A program made the translations under genes and the position numbers. 25,896 nucleotides of DNA, taken from Bacillota bacterium. Lineage in GTDB: Bacteria; Bacillota; Clostridia; Oscillospirales; Ruminococcaceae. The notes beneath the pieces were generated by a model. It was not told the DNA's origin. It saw only the letters and a program-made list of their open reading frames with translations, and searched no databases. The DNA lies in the NCBI GenBank assembly GCA_023443315.1, contig JAEZVA010000034.1:1-25896 (forward strand). The letters run 5' to 3'. Positions 16,506-24,224 of this stretch are shown here, one piece after another; positions within the stretch are counted from its first letter, which is position 1; the number at the start of each line of letters is the position of its first letter.

Positions 16506-18623
16506 ATGAATAAATTTGACGCAAACCTTGAATCAATGCTGGAAACCTTTATCTTTGAAAGCAATACTCTACTTGAGCAGCTGGATGGCATTCTTTTGAA
16601 ATCCGAGAAAAAGAATGTGATGGATCAGGAAGATATCAACGAAATCTTTCGTATTATGCACACCATTAAAGGCTCTGCAGCGATGATGGGCATAGAAAAT
16701 GTATCGGTTGTTGCACACCGTATTGAGGATATGTTTTTCATCATCCGCGATAACAAGGACGCCGCAACCGACTATAGCTCGATCTACGACATTGTGTTTC
16801 AGGGCTCGGATTTTATTAAGAATGAGATTGAAACAATACAGGATGAATCTACATCGCCTAAGGAACCTGACGAGCTGATTATGCTAATTGAGGACGAAAT
16901 TGAGTTTATCAAAAGCGGGAAGTCAAAACAAAAAAAGAGAAAGCCTGTCGCAAAAAAGTCGTTTGAAATAGAGTTGCCCGACAAGGATGATTCGTCTGAG
17001 ACACAAGGGGAATCGATACCCCCCCATCAGCAAACGGATGAGCAGCCCATCGTTTCCGAACAAGAGCAAAAACCGATGAGCGTTGTTCGCGTTTTCTTTG
17101 AGGACGGCTGTAAGATGGAGAATATCCGAGCCTTTATGCTGATAAATAACCTTAAGGATTACTGCGAAAAGCTTGAGTACGAGCCGGCGGATATTGAAAT
17201 TAACCAGGCAAGTGCCAAACAGATTATCGACAATGGCTTTATCGTCTCGTTTATTCCTTACACCAGCAATGAGGAAATATATAAACTCGTCGAAAGCTCT
17301 TTGTACATAAAATCGTATGAGCCGCTTGGCAGCAACACGAAGGTCATTGAACAGACCAAGGCTGCTGTTCAGGAGCAAAAACAGCAGGTTGAAAAGCAGG
17401 TTGCGGAGATTGAGACGGTCAACAATGCGGTTGCTCAAAGTAAGGTTACAAAGCAAAACCTGATTAGTGTAAACCTTAATAAGCTCGACGAACTGATGGA
17501 TTTAGTCGGTGAGCTAGTTATTACCGAATCGATGGTTATCTCAAACCCCGACTTAAAGGGGCTTCAAATTGAAAACTTCACAAAGGCATCCCGCCAGCTT
17601 CGCAAGCTGACCGACGAGCTTCAGGATATCGTAATGTCTATTCGCATGGTTCCTATTTCGGGTGTGTTCAATAAGATGAACCGCATTGTACGAGATATGA
17701 GCAAAAAGCTCGACAAGGACGTGGAACTAATCCTGATGGGTGAGGATACCGAGGTGGATAAAACCATTATTGACAGCCTTGGTGACCCGCTGATGCATCT
17801 CATTCGCAACGCAATGGATCACGGGCTGGAACCCAAAGAGGAACGTCTTGCAAAGGGCAAAACTGGAGCAGGCAGGATTATTCTCTCTGCAAAGAACACG
17901 GCAGGAGAGGTTGTTATCCAGGTAACGGATGACGGCGCGGGAATCAATCCGTCCGTTATTTTAAAAAAGGCGCGGGCTAATGGGCTGTTGACCAAGAGCG
18001 ACGCGGAGTATTCCGACAAAGAGATCTTTAACCTTATACTGCTTCCCGGCTTTTCTACCAGTCAGTCGGTCACCGAGTTTTCGGGGCGCGGCGTGGGTAT
18101 GGATGTAGTAAAAAAGAATATTGAAAAGGTCGGCGGCACAATTAGTATATCAAGCAAGCTTGGCAAGGGGACAACCTTCAGCATTAAGATTCCTCTTACG
18201 CTTGCCATTGTAGACGGTATGGAGATATCGGTAGGCGGTTCGATCATGACCATTCCGATTACCTCGATCCGTGAATCCTTTAAGATTTCCGCAAAGCAGA
18301 TTGTCAAGGACGTCAACGGCAACGAGATGGTGATGATACGCGGCGAATGTTACCCAGTCATTCGTCTGTTTCAGGCATTTGGAATTGAGACTGCGGTACA
18401 GCATATTCTGGACGGTATTATTATTCTTGTCGAGACCGAGGAAAAGGCAGTATGCTTGCTTGCCGATCAGTTGATTGGCGAACAGCAGGTGGTTGTTAAG
18501 CCGCTTCCCGGCTATCTAAATCGCTTTAATGTCAAGGAATGCGGAATCGCCGGATGCACCATCTTAGGCGACGGTAGCATCAGCCTGATACTTGATATCA
18601 AAAATTTGATTGCAAGCAATTAA
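16506..18623 (+). CDS. cheA: Chemotaxis histidine kinase CheA
   Basis: The protein has 705 residues with full CheA architecture. It has an Hpt domain (about 5-105) with phospho-accepting H52 in MHTIKGSA; a P2 CheY-binding domain (about 195-285); a Gln-rich linker; a P3 dimerisation helix pair (about 318-385); a P4 ATPase with N-box LIRNAMDHG (about 432), G1 DDGAGI (about 473) and G2 GRGVGMDVV (about 526); and a P5 CheW-like domain (about 570-705). It phosphorylates CheY and CheB on receptor input. The ATG at 16506 is chosen because AGGTGAT lies 4-5 bases upstream; an ATG at 16485 has a weaker site and would add seven residues. It starts a new transcription unit after the divergent minus-strand pair. 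Confidence 0.97.
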   Translation: MNKFDANLESMLETFIFESNTLLEQLDGILLKSEKKNVMDQEDINEIFRIMHTIKGSAAMMGIENVSVVAHRIEDMFFIIRDNKDAATDYSSIYDIVFQGSDFIKNEIETIQDESTSPKEPDELIMLIEDEIEFIKSGKSKQKKRKPVAKKSFEIELPDKDDSSETQGESIPPHQQTDEQPIVSEQEQKPMSVVRVFFEDGCKMENIRAFMLINNLKDYCEKLEYEPADIEINQASAKQIIDNGFIVSFIPYTSNEEIYKLVESSLYIKSYEPLGSNTKVIEQTKAAVQEQKQQVEKQVAEIETVNNAVAQSKVTKQNLISVNLNKLDELMDLVGELVITESMVISNPDLKGLQIENFTKASRQLRKLTDELQDIVMSIRMVPISGVFNKMNRIVRDMSKKLDKDVELILMGEDTEVDKTIIDSLGDPLMHLIRNAMDHGLEPKEERLAKGKTGAGRIILSAKNTAGEVVIQVTDDGAGINPSVILKKARANGLLTKSDAEYSDKEIFNLILLPGFSTSQSVTEFSGRGVGMDVVKKNIEKVGGTISISSKLGKGTTFSIKIPLTLAIVDGMEISVGGSIMTIPITSIRESFKISAKQIVKDVNGNEMVMIRGECYPVIRLFQAFGIETAVQHILDGIIILVETEEKAVCLLADQLIGEQQVVVKPLPGYLNRFNVKECGIAGCTILGDGSISLILDIKNLIASN

Positions 18624-18664
18624 CCGATTCGCAAGGTATTTCTAGTTGAAAGGATGATGTGTTA

Positions 18665-19177
18665 ATGGCACAGTTTTTAGAGGATTTACAAGAAGATGTA
18701 GAGGATTCACTCAAGGAAAAATATCTAACCTTTATCATTGACGAGCAATCCTATTGCATTGACATTCGTTATGTTATAGAGATTATTGTGGTTCAGCCTA
18801 TTACACAGGTTCCCGAGCTTCCGGAGTACATCAAGGGCATTATCAACCTAAGAGGCAAGGTAATCCCTGTACTTGACGTCCGCCTGCGTTTTGGTAAAGA
18901 GGAGCGTCCCTATGATGATAAAACCTGTTTTGTGGTTGTGGATGTAGCTGGAAATTCAGTGGGTATCATTGTAGACGAAGTGGAAGAGGTCATGCAGATT
19001 CTTGATGAAAACGTTGCACAGCCGCCCAGCTTTAGCAAAAACGGGTCGAGCAGATACGTAAAAGGGATTGGCAAGATAGGCGAGCAGGTAAAACTGATTC
19101 TCGATTGCCAAAAAATGCTCAGCGACGACGAGATTGACGAGATTGTAGCTGTTACCGATAACGCAGTCTCAAAATAA
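18665..19177 (+). CDS. cheW: Chemotaxis coupling protein CheW
   Basis: The protein has about 170 residues and is a single CheW domain (about 15-165) with the expected LTFIIDEQSYCIDI, VPELPEYIKGIINLRGKVIPVLD (here LPEYIKGIINLRGKVIPVLD) and GIIVDEVEEV segments. It couples receptors to CheA. It follows cheA by about 40 bases and is closed by a terminator 18 bases after its stop. AAGGA at 18650-18654 serves either a GTG at 18659 (4 bases) or the ATG at 18665 (10 bases); the choice changes only two residues. Confidence 0.96.
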   Translation: MAQFLEDLQEDVEDSLKEKYLTFIIDEQSYCIDIRYVIEIIVVQPITQVPELPEYIKGIINLRGKVIPVLDVRLRFGKEERPYDDKTCFVVVDVAGNSVGIIVDEVEEVMQILDENVAQPPSFSKNGSSRYVKGIGKIGEQVKLILDCQKMLSDDEIDEIVAVTDNAVSK

Positions 19178-19194
19178 CTGCATAGCAGGCTTGC

Positions 19195-19230
19195 ATAGCG
19201 ACAGGCTGACCGCTTGTCGCTATTTTCTTT
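19195..19230 (+). terminator. Intrinsic terminator after cheA-cheW
   Basis: A perfect 9-bp stem (ATAGCGACA at 19195-19203 and TGTCGCTAT at 19215-19223) with an 11-base loop, followed by TTTCTTT. It lies 18 bases beyond the cheW stop and separates cheAW from cheR. Confidence 0.85.
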
Positions 19231-19306
19231 AAGAAAGTTAGGCTGTGAATACGGCTTATACTAATCTTCGTTTGGGTGATATACAAGAAATCGAGCAGCC
19301 TCTTTG

Positions 19307-19328
19307 ATTTATGCGGTTCTGCATAAAT
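19307..19328 (+). promoter_or_regulatory. Hairpin in the cheR leader
   Basis: A perfect 8-bp stem (ATTTATGC at 19307-19314, GCATAAAT at 19321-19328) with a GGTTCT loop, about 55 bases before the cheR start. It is AT-rich with only a broken T-run after it, so it may be a weak second terminator or an mRNA leader structure. The 205-base cheW-cheR gap otherwise holds only the terminator and a poor TTGTCT/TAAGTA promoter-like pair at 19332-19359. Confidence 0.35.
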
Positions 19329-19383
19329 TTATTGTCTACATTTCTAACAAAGATAAGTATTAGTGTCAGAAAGGCATGGAACA

Positions 19384-20196
19384 ATGATGGTTACACTCAC
19401 CGACTCGGAGTTTGAATACATATCGGGCTATTTAAAGCAGAATTTCGGAATTAACTTAACAAAAAAAAAGACGCTGATTGAAAGTCGGATGGCTTCTACT
19501 ATTGCGGAAAAAGGGTTTACAAGCTACACCGATTATTTTCAGTTTGTATTAAACGATAAATCAAAAAAAGAGATGTCTCTACTCATCAGTAAATTAACAA
19601 CAAATCACACCTATTTTTACCGGGAAGAGGAGCACTTTCGTTTTTTTCAAACGGTGTTGCTGCCGGAATTTGAAAAAAATAACCGCGACCGTGAGATTCG
19701 CATCTGGAGTGCAGGCTGCTCTTCGGGTGAGGAGCCTTATACCCTTGCAATGGTAATTGCCGATTACTTTGGCGCAAGCAAACCACAATGGAAGACCAAA
19801 ATTTTTGCAACAGATATCTCGCTTAAGGTTCTCGACAAAGCACAAAAGGGTATTTATACCGAAGACTCGTTGCAAAACGTGCCTACTGTATGGAAGACAA
19901 AGTATTTTGATCCAGTAGACGAGAAAAACTATCAGGTGAAACAGGCTATACGTGATGAGGTCGTTTTTAAACAGCTGAATTTGATGGATAACTTTGTGTT
20001 TGCAAAGAAGTTTGACCTGATTCTATGTAGGAACGTAATGATATATTTCGATCTTCCTACAAAGCAGAAGTTGGTTGAAAAATACTATAATACAACTAAG
20101 ACTGGCGGTTATCTATTCATCGGCCACGCCGAAACAATTTCCCGCGAGTCTTCTAAATTCAAATATATTATGCCGGCAATCTATTACAAGGGTTAG
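19384..20196 (+). CDS. cheR: Chemoreceptor methyltransferase CheR
   Basis: The protein has about 270 residues, with an N-terminal helical domain (about 1-75, including KKTLIESRM) and a SAM-dependent methyltransferase domain (about 76-268) with IWSAGCSSGEEPYTLAM (the SAM-binding loop), IFATDISLKVL, LILCRNVMIYF and LFIGHAETI. It methylates glutamates of chemoreceptors. The ATG at 19384 follows AAAGG by 9 bases; the open frame back to a GTG at 19363 has no better site. It lies after the cheW terminator, so it likely has its own promoter, and precedes cheB, its functional opposite. Confidence 0.96.
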   Translation: MMVTLTDSEFEYISGYLKQNFGINLTKKKTLIESRMASTIAEKGFTSYTDYFQFVLNDKSKKEMSLLISKLTTNHTYFYREEEHFRFFQTVLLPEFEKNNRDREIRIWSAGCSSGEEPYTLAMVIADYFGASKPQWKTKIFATDISLKVLDKAQKGIYTEDSLQNVPTVWKTKYFDPVDEKNYQVKQAIRDEVVFKQLNLMDNFVFAKKFDLILCRNVMIYFDLPTKQKLVEKYYNTTKTGGYLFIGHAETISRESSKFKYIMPAIYYKG

Positions 20197-20310
20197 TTTT
20201 AAATGTGTTCCGTAGATGAGTGATTTTAAGACGGTCACCACATAATTTAATCCTGTATACAAAAGGTTTTTGGCATACCGCCGTTAAACCGGAAGGGCTT
20301 GGTTTTATCT

Positions 20311-21342
20311 ATGAATTTAAAAAAGATTAGGACATTGGTAGTGGATGATTCAATCCTCTTTCGTCAGTTTATGGTTAAAAGCCTAAACGAGGACCCCGCC
20401 ATCGAGGTGGTGGGAACCGCTGCAGACCCAGAAGAGGCATTGAAGCTGATTAAAGATTTGAACCCACAAGTTATTACGATGGATGTCGAGATGCCCAAGA
20501 TGAACGGCATCGATTTAATTAAAAAAATAATGCCGGAGCATCCCATTCCGGTGATTGTTGTAACTTCCCTTCCACTTAATGCCTTGGATGCCTTGGACGC
20601 GGGGGCGGTTGATTTTGTCAGCAAGCCAAAGGTGAAGCATTCATCCGATTTATTTAACTTTTCGAATGAACTGGTCATCAAGGTTAAAATCGCTTCAATG
20701 GCAAAGCTCAAAAAACCTGCACCGATTATTAAACAGGAACGCATGGCGTTGGGCTCATTAAAAACAGCAAACAATCTGGTCATCGCAATCGGTGCATCAA
20801 CCGGCGGTACCGACGCAACGGTCGCTGTGATTGAAGACCTGCCGGTTACCACCCCTGGTATTGTTGTGGTACAACACATGCCCGAAAAATTCACCAAGAT
20901 GTATGCAGAGCGTCTCAATCGAATCTGCAAGATGGAGGTGAAGGAGGCCGAGGATGGAGACCGTGTACACACTGGAAGAATCCTGATTGCACCGGGAGAT
21001 TTTCAGATGCGACTGATTAAGGATTCCAAAGGATATGCGGTGCGGTGTGAACGCGGCGAAAAGGTCAGCGGGCACTGTCCGTCGGTTGATGTTTTGTTTG
21101 AATCCGTTTCTAAGGTTGCAGGGAAAAATGCGGTTGGCATTATACTTACAGGTATGGGCGCGGATGGAGCAAAGGGTTTGCTTAGCATGAAGAATACCGG
21201 GGCATATACGATTGGGCAAAACAAAGAGACCTGCGTGGTTTATGGTATGCCGATGGTCGCATATAATATCGGCGCGGTAATAAAGCAGGCTGCAATAAAT
21301 GACATTGCTCCGTTGCTCTGCGCTTACATCAACAAACTGTGA
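20311..21342 (+). CDS. cheB: Chemoreceptor methylesterase/deamidase CheB
   Basis: The protein has 343 residues. The N-terminal receiver domain (about 4-125) has D12/D13, phosphoacceptor D58 (ITMDVEMPKMNG) and the SKPK lysine motif. The C-terminal methylesterase domain (about 155-340) has the catalytic triad S163 (GASTGG), H189 (VQHMP) and D285 (GMGADG). It removes methyl groups from receptors when phosphorylated by CheA. The start is uncertain: GGAAGGG at 20291-20297 is close to a TTG at 20299 and 13 bases from the ATG at 20311; the ATG fits the usual receiver N-terminus. Confidence 0.96.
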   Translation: MNLKKIRTLVVDDSILFRQFMVKSLNEDPAIEVVGTAADPEEALKLIKDLNPQVITMDVEMPKMNGIDLIKKIMPEHPIPVIVVTSLPLNALDALDAGAVDFVSKPKVKHSSDLFNFSNELVIKVKIASMAKLKKPAPIIKQERMALGSLKTANNLVIAIGASTGGTDATVAVIEDLPVTTPGIVVVQHMPEKFTKMYAERLNRICKMEVKEAEDGDRVHTGRILIAPGDFQMRLIKDSKGYAVRCERGEKVSGHCPSVDVLFESVSKVAGKNAVGIILTGMGADGAKGLLSMKNTGAYTIGQNKETCVVYGMPMVAYNIGAVIKQAAINDIAPLLCAYINKL

Positions 21343-21423
21343 TAGCCTTGTTTATAGTGAAGCAGGGGATGCTCGATGCCAAGTCATAATAAGGTGCATT
21401 GCGTTCATTGCAAAAATGACAAA

Positions 21424-21455
21424 ACCGCCCTGTTTGCATATGCAAACAGGGCGGT
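21424..21455 (-). terminator. 32-base perfect palindrome, terminator of glyA (possibly bidirectional)
   Basis: A perfect inverted repeat with no separate loop, from ACCGCCCTGTTTGCAT to its complement, 16 bases below the glyA stop. On the minus strand it leads into a T-rich stretch (TTTTGTCATTTTTG). On the plus strand, where it lies 81 bases after cheB, there is only a short TTTATATAAC. It therefore best fits glyA termination, with some effect on cheB transcripts. Confidence 0.8.
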
Positions 21456-21471
21456 AACCGTTTATATAACG

Positions 21472-22725
21472 TTATTCATGAAGGGGGAACTTTGCGCACA
21501 GCTCGTTAACCCCTGCGCGAATCTCATCCGCTTTTGCCTCAAAGTCGGTTGCCGCTAGGTAGATAAAACGCGCAATCTGCTCCATCTCAGCGGAACCGAA
21601 CCCGCGTGTGGTGACTGCGGGCGTACCGATGCGGATGCCGCTTGTAATAAACGGGCTTTGCGGATCGTTGGGGATGGCATTCTTGTTTACGGTGATATAT
21701 ACCTCATCCAGACGGTGCTCCAGCTCCTTGCCGGTAATCCCGACCTTGCGCAGGTCAACCAGCATCAGGTGGTTATCCGTGCCGCCCGATACCAGATCAA
21801 AGCCCTGTTTCACCAGTGCCTGTGCAAGCGCAGCGGCGTTGCTGGCAACCTTGGTCTGGTATGCCTTAAATTCATCGGAAAGTGCCTCGCCAAGACAAAC
21901 CGCCTTAGCGGCGATTATGTGCATGAGCGGACCGCCCTGAGTGCCGGGGAAGATGGCCTTATCAATCGCCTTCGCAAATTCTTCCTTGCAAAGGATTAAC
22001 CCGCCGCGGGGGCCCCGCAAGGTTTTGTGTGTCGTTGTGGTCACCACGTCGGCGTATGGAACGGGGGAGGGGTGAACACCTGCAGCAACAAGACCGGCAA
22101 TATGCGCCATGTCTACCATGAAATATGCGCCGACCTTTTTGGCAATCTCACTAAGGCGTGCAAAATCAATCACTCTGGGGTATGCGCTGGCTCCCGCAAC
22201 AATCATCTTGGGCTTGTGCTCAAGCGCAAGCGCCTCCACCTTATCGTAGTTAATGCGATGGGTGTCGTCGTTTACGGTATAGGGGATAAAGTTAAAATAT
22301 TTGCCTGACATATTCACAGGCGAGCCATGCGTCAGATGACCACCGTGCGCAAGGCTCATACCAAGAACCGTATCGCCGGGGTTCAGCAGTGCAAAATATA
22401 CCGCGAGGTTTGCCTGAGCGCCGGAATGGGGCTGCACGTTGGCATGCTCCGCGCCAAACAGCTTTTTCGCGCGCTCTATTGCAATGTTCTCTACAATATC
22501 TACACACTGACAGCCGCCGTAGTAACGTTTTGCAGGGTAGCCCTCTGCATATTTATTGGTCAATACGCTTCCCATTGCCGCCATTACGGCGGGGGAAACG
22601 ATGTTTTCGGAGGCAATTAACTCAATGTTACGCTGTTGACGTTCCAGCTCAAGCCGCATGGCATCGCCTACTTCTTTGTCGGCTTCTCCAACAAAGCCAA
22701 TGGTATCGAGTAGATTGTTAAACAT
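21472..22725 (-). CDS. glyA: Serine hydroxymethyltransferase GlyA
   Basis: The protein has about 417 residues, normal SHMT length. It converts serine and tetrahydrofolate to glycine and methylene-THF, using PLP. The PLP lysine is K234 in the signature TTTTHKTLRGPRGG. Other family segments include IELIASENIVSPAV, NKYAEGYPAKRYYGG, VQPHSGAQAN and DMAHIAGLVAAG. The ATG at 22725 is chosen over a TTG six codons upstream, with AAAGGGCGG just before. It is a stand-alone housekeeping gene marking the end of the motility cluster, with its own promoter, hairpin-bearing leader and palindromic terminator. Confidence 0.98.
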   Translation of the reverse strand: MFNNLLDTIGFVGEADKEVGDAMRLELERQQRNIELIASENIVSPAVMAAMGSVLTNKYAEGYPAKRYYGGCQCVDIVENIAIERAKKLFGAEHANVQPHSGAQANLAVYFALLNPGDTVLGMSLAHGGHLTHGSPVNMSGKYFNFIPYTVNDDTHRINYDKVEALALEHKPKMIVAGASAYPRVIDFARLSEIAKKVGAYFMVDMAHIAGLVAAGVHPSPVPYADVVTTTTHKTLRGPRGGLILCKEEFAKAIDKAIFPGTQGGPLMHIIAAKAVCLGEALSDEFKAYQTKVASNAAALAQALVKQGFDLVSGGTDNHLMLVDLRKVGITGKELEHRLDEVYITVNKNAIPNDPQSPFITSGIRIGTPAVTTRGFGSAEMEQIARFIYLAATDFEAKADEIRAGVNELCAKFPLHE

Positions 22726-22810
22726 CCTGTTCCGCCCTTTCAATCGTTGTTAGATACTAAGCCGAAACAGCAATGGCATTATGGCGCCGTTTTGTTTTGG
22801 CTTATCTGTC

Positions 22811-22842
22811 AAAGGTATCGTTGTTTGTATGACGATACCTTT
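22811..22842 (-). promoter_or_regulatory. Hairpin in the glyA 5' leader
   Basis: A perfect 11-bp stem (AAAGGTATCGT at 22811-22821 and its complement at 22832-22842) with a 10-base loop. It lies between the putative glyA promoter and the start codon, about 85-117 bases before the ATG. No T-run follows on either strand, so it is not an ordinary terminator. Its role is unknown; no known riboswitch consensus was recognised. Confidence 0.55.
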
Positions 22843-22882
22843 AAGCTCAAAAATAGAATGGTTCAAAAGATTATCTTGTTTT

Positions 22883-22910
22883 ATTATACCGTATTTTGAG
22901 CCTAATGCAA
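22883..22910 (-). promoter_or_regulatory. Candidate promoter of glyA
   Basis: On the minus strand TTGCAT (22910-22905) is separated by 16 bases from a perfect TATAAT (22888-22883). The -35 box is weak (three of six). It would give a leader of about 150 bases that carries the 22811-22842 hairpin. Confidence 0.55.
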
Positions 22911-22938
22911 GCGCACTGTTTCCTCGATGTTCATTTTT

Positions 22939-22947
22939 TGGTATAAT
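22939..22947 (+). promoter_or_regulatory. Extended -10 promoter for the DUF2752 gene
   Basis: The sequence TGGTATAAT is a perfect extended -10 element 39 bases before the ATG at 22987. No good -35 box is seen, as is usual for extended -10 promoters. It is divergent from the glyA promoter. Confidence 0.6.
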
Positions 22948-22986
22948 AAATTCCCTAGGATATCAAAAAGGAAGGATGGTGGGCGA

Positions 22987-23349
22987 ATGAAACAGATATT
23001 ACAAAGACTGCTGATAACAGCTTTCGTTCTTATTGGAGCAATGGGAGCTATATATCTGAATTCATTCCTAGTCGGCGGCTGTGTAGTACGCAATCTAACC
23101 AGCATTCCGTGTCCAACCTGCGGGATGACACGGGCGGCTTTCGCGCTGCTGTCTTTTCGGTTTGCTGACGCCTTTTTTATACATCCGCTTATCTTTCTTT
23201 TGTTGCCGCTTGTCCTAATTGTTTGTGCTTTGTACGTGTTTTTGAATATAAAGCCCACCGACAAACGATATACACTAGTTTATATTATAACGCTTGTCAT
23301 CTTTTTCATTGTTTGGATTATTCGGCTGGTTTTCTTTTCGATACCATGA
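22987..23349 (+). CDS. DUF2752 small membrane protein
   Basis: This is a 120-residue protein with about three hydrophobic segments (about residues 8-28, 62-88 and 97-118). Between the first two sits the hallmark CPTCGMTRAA motif (C42, C45), followed by the family pattern of a short helix leading to an IHP turn (FFIHPLIF). DUF2752 proteins are common in Firmicutes and Bacteroidetes; their function is not known. The ATG at 22987 follows an AAGGAAGG site; the open frame reaches further back to 22927, inside the promoter, and is not used. The lipoprotein gene follows after 77 bases. Confidence 0.85.
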   Translation: MKQILQRLLITAFVLIGAMGAIYLNSFLVGGCVVRNLTSIPCPTCGMTRAAFALLSFRFADAFFIHPLIFLLLPLVLIVCALYVFLNIKPTDKRYTLVYIITLVIFFIVWIIRLVFFSIP

Positions 23350-23426
23350 CGGCAGCTATTGGGTAAGGTGAATGCGAATAAGTGGGATGTGTGACGGAAA
23401 CAATGGGCTTGTAGCTGCTTTGCGAT

Positions 23427-24167
23427 ATGCGGCTAAAGAAAGTGAAGCTGCTTATGAAAGAATATCCCGCCGGACTTATTCTTACCGCAGCCTGTATTGC
23501 TCTGCTGAGCTCTTGTGGTGATGGCAGAGTGGATCAGGTAAACAGCCGCAACCAATACAATCATAACAGTGTGTTTCCGCCAAAGATTGTGGGGGAATCC
23601 TCCACGCCTTCTGTTGGTGAACTGATCTTTCCATATACAATCTCCCGCAACAGCGTAAAGCTGCCCGATGGAACTATGCTATATGTCAACATTGAGATGA
23701 CCGAGGGCGAATACTTCGACCGCAGCTCACCTAAGTATGTACAGCGTGGCGGTGTGTATAATACCAACTACCTTGGATTTTACCGCATTGCCATCTATAC
23801 CGATTCAGAATCAACAGATACAGTTTATACAATGCCTGTGTTGTTTGATAAAGACCAGCTAAACTTTGAGAAAGAGTTTTCGCTGATATTTGATGATTAT
23901 AACAACGACGGGAACCCTGATTTCACGCTCGGACAATGGGCGGATGATAACGGGAGCAGTTATCAGCTGTTTACCATACTACCCGGTGGCGAGATTCAAC
24001 AGCTACCGTGCGAGGGCTTGAGTGCGGTAGGGTTTGAATCGTCTCTACGCCTGATTAAATCATCGCCGACATCATTCTCTTGCGAGGTTTATGACGCGAA
24101 GGCGGGAAAGAATGTTACGCTGACATACAGCTGGAAAGACGGCGCGTTTGTGCTTCAGAACAAATAA
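23427..24167 (+). CDS. Predicted secreted lipoprotein with a calcium-binding-like DxNxDG loop
   Basis: This 246-residue protein starts with a basic N-terminus and a hydrophobic segment ending in the lipobox LLSSC, predicting lipidation of C30 and attachment to the outer face of the membrane. A Ser/Asn-rich spacer follows. The rest looks beta-rich. Residues 157-165 (DYNNDGNPD) match the D-x-N-x-D-G-x-x-D loop seen in EF-hand-like and FG-GAP/VCBS repeats, here as a single copy. The family is otherwise not recognised. No clear ribosome binding site precedes 23427; an ATG at 23454 would leave a shorter signal of 21 residues. The gene ends close to a convergent hairpin. Confidence 0.75.
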   Translation: MRLKKVKLLMKEYPAGLILTAACIALLSSCGDGRVDQVNSRNQYNHNSVFPPKIVGESSTPSVGELIFPYTISRNSVKLPDGTMLYVNIEMTEGEYFDRSSPKYVQRGGVYNTNYLGFYRIAIYTDSESTDTVYTMPVLFDKDQLNFEKEFSLIFDDYNNDGNPDFTLGQWADDNGSSYQLFTILPGGEIQQLPCEGLSAVGFESSLRLIKSSPTSFSCEVYDAKAGKNVTLTYSWKDGAFVLQNK

Positions 24168-24190
24168 GTATACAACAATATGATAGTAGA

Positions 24191-24224
24191 CTAATTGCCA
24201 TCGGGGTAAGCCGATGGCAATTAG
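24191..24224. terminator. Convergent hairpin between lipoprotein gene and htpX
   Basis: A perfect 14-bp stem (CTAATTGCCATCGG at 24191-24204 and its complement at 24211-24224) with a 6-base loop. It abuts the htpX stop and lies 23 bases after the lipoprotein stop. T-runs are poor on both sides, but its place between convergent genes suggests a shared bidirectional terminator. Confidence 0.7.

Noticed and set aside
21376..21558. Small plus-strand open frame beginning MPSHNKVHCVHC
   Set aside because: It runs through the terminator palindrome and into the antisense of glyA; no family match and no conserved context.
22027..22721. Several plus-strand open frames opposite glyA
   Set aside because: They are shadows of a highly conserved enzyme gene and share no features with known proteins.
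22726..22882. Known riboswitch (THF, glycine or SAM type) in front of glyA
   Set aside because: No conserved core of these classes could be recognised by eye; only a simple hairpin is supported.
23372..23523. Short open frame overlapping the start of the lipoprotein gene
   Set aside because: Its AAGGTGA site abuts the ATG with no spacing, the product is not recognisable, and the lipoprotein frame with its lipobox is the credible gene.
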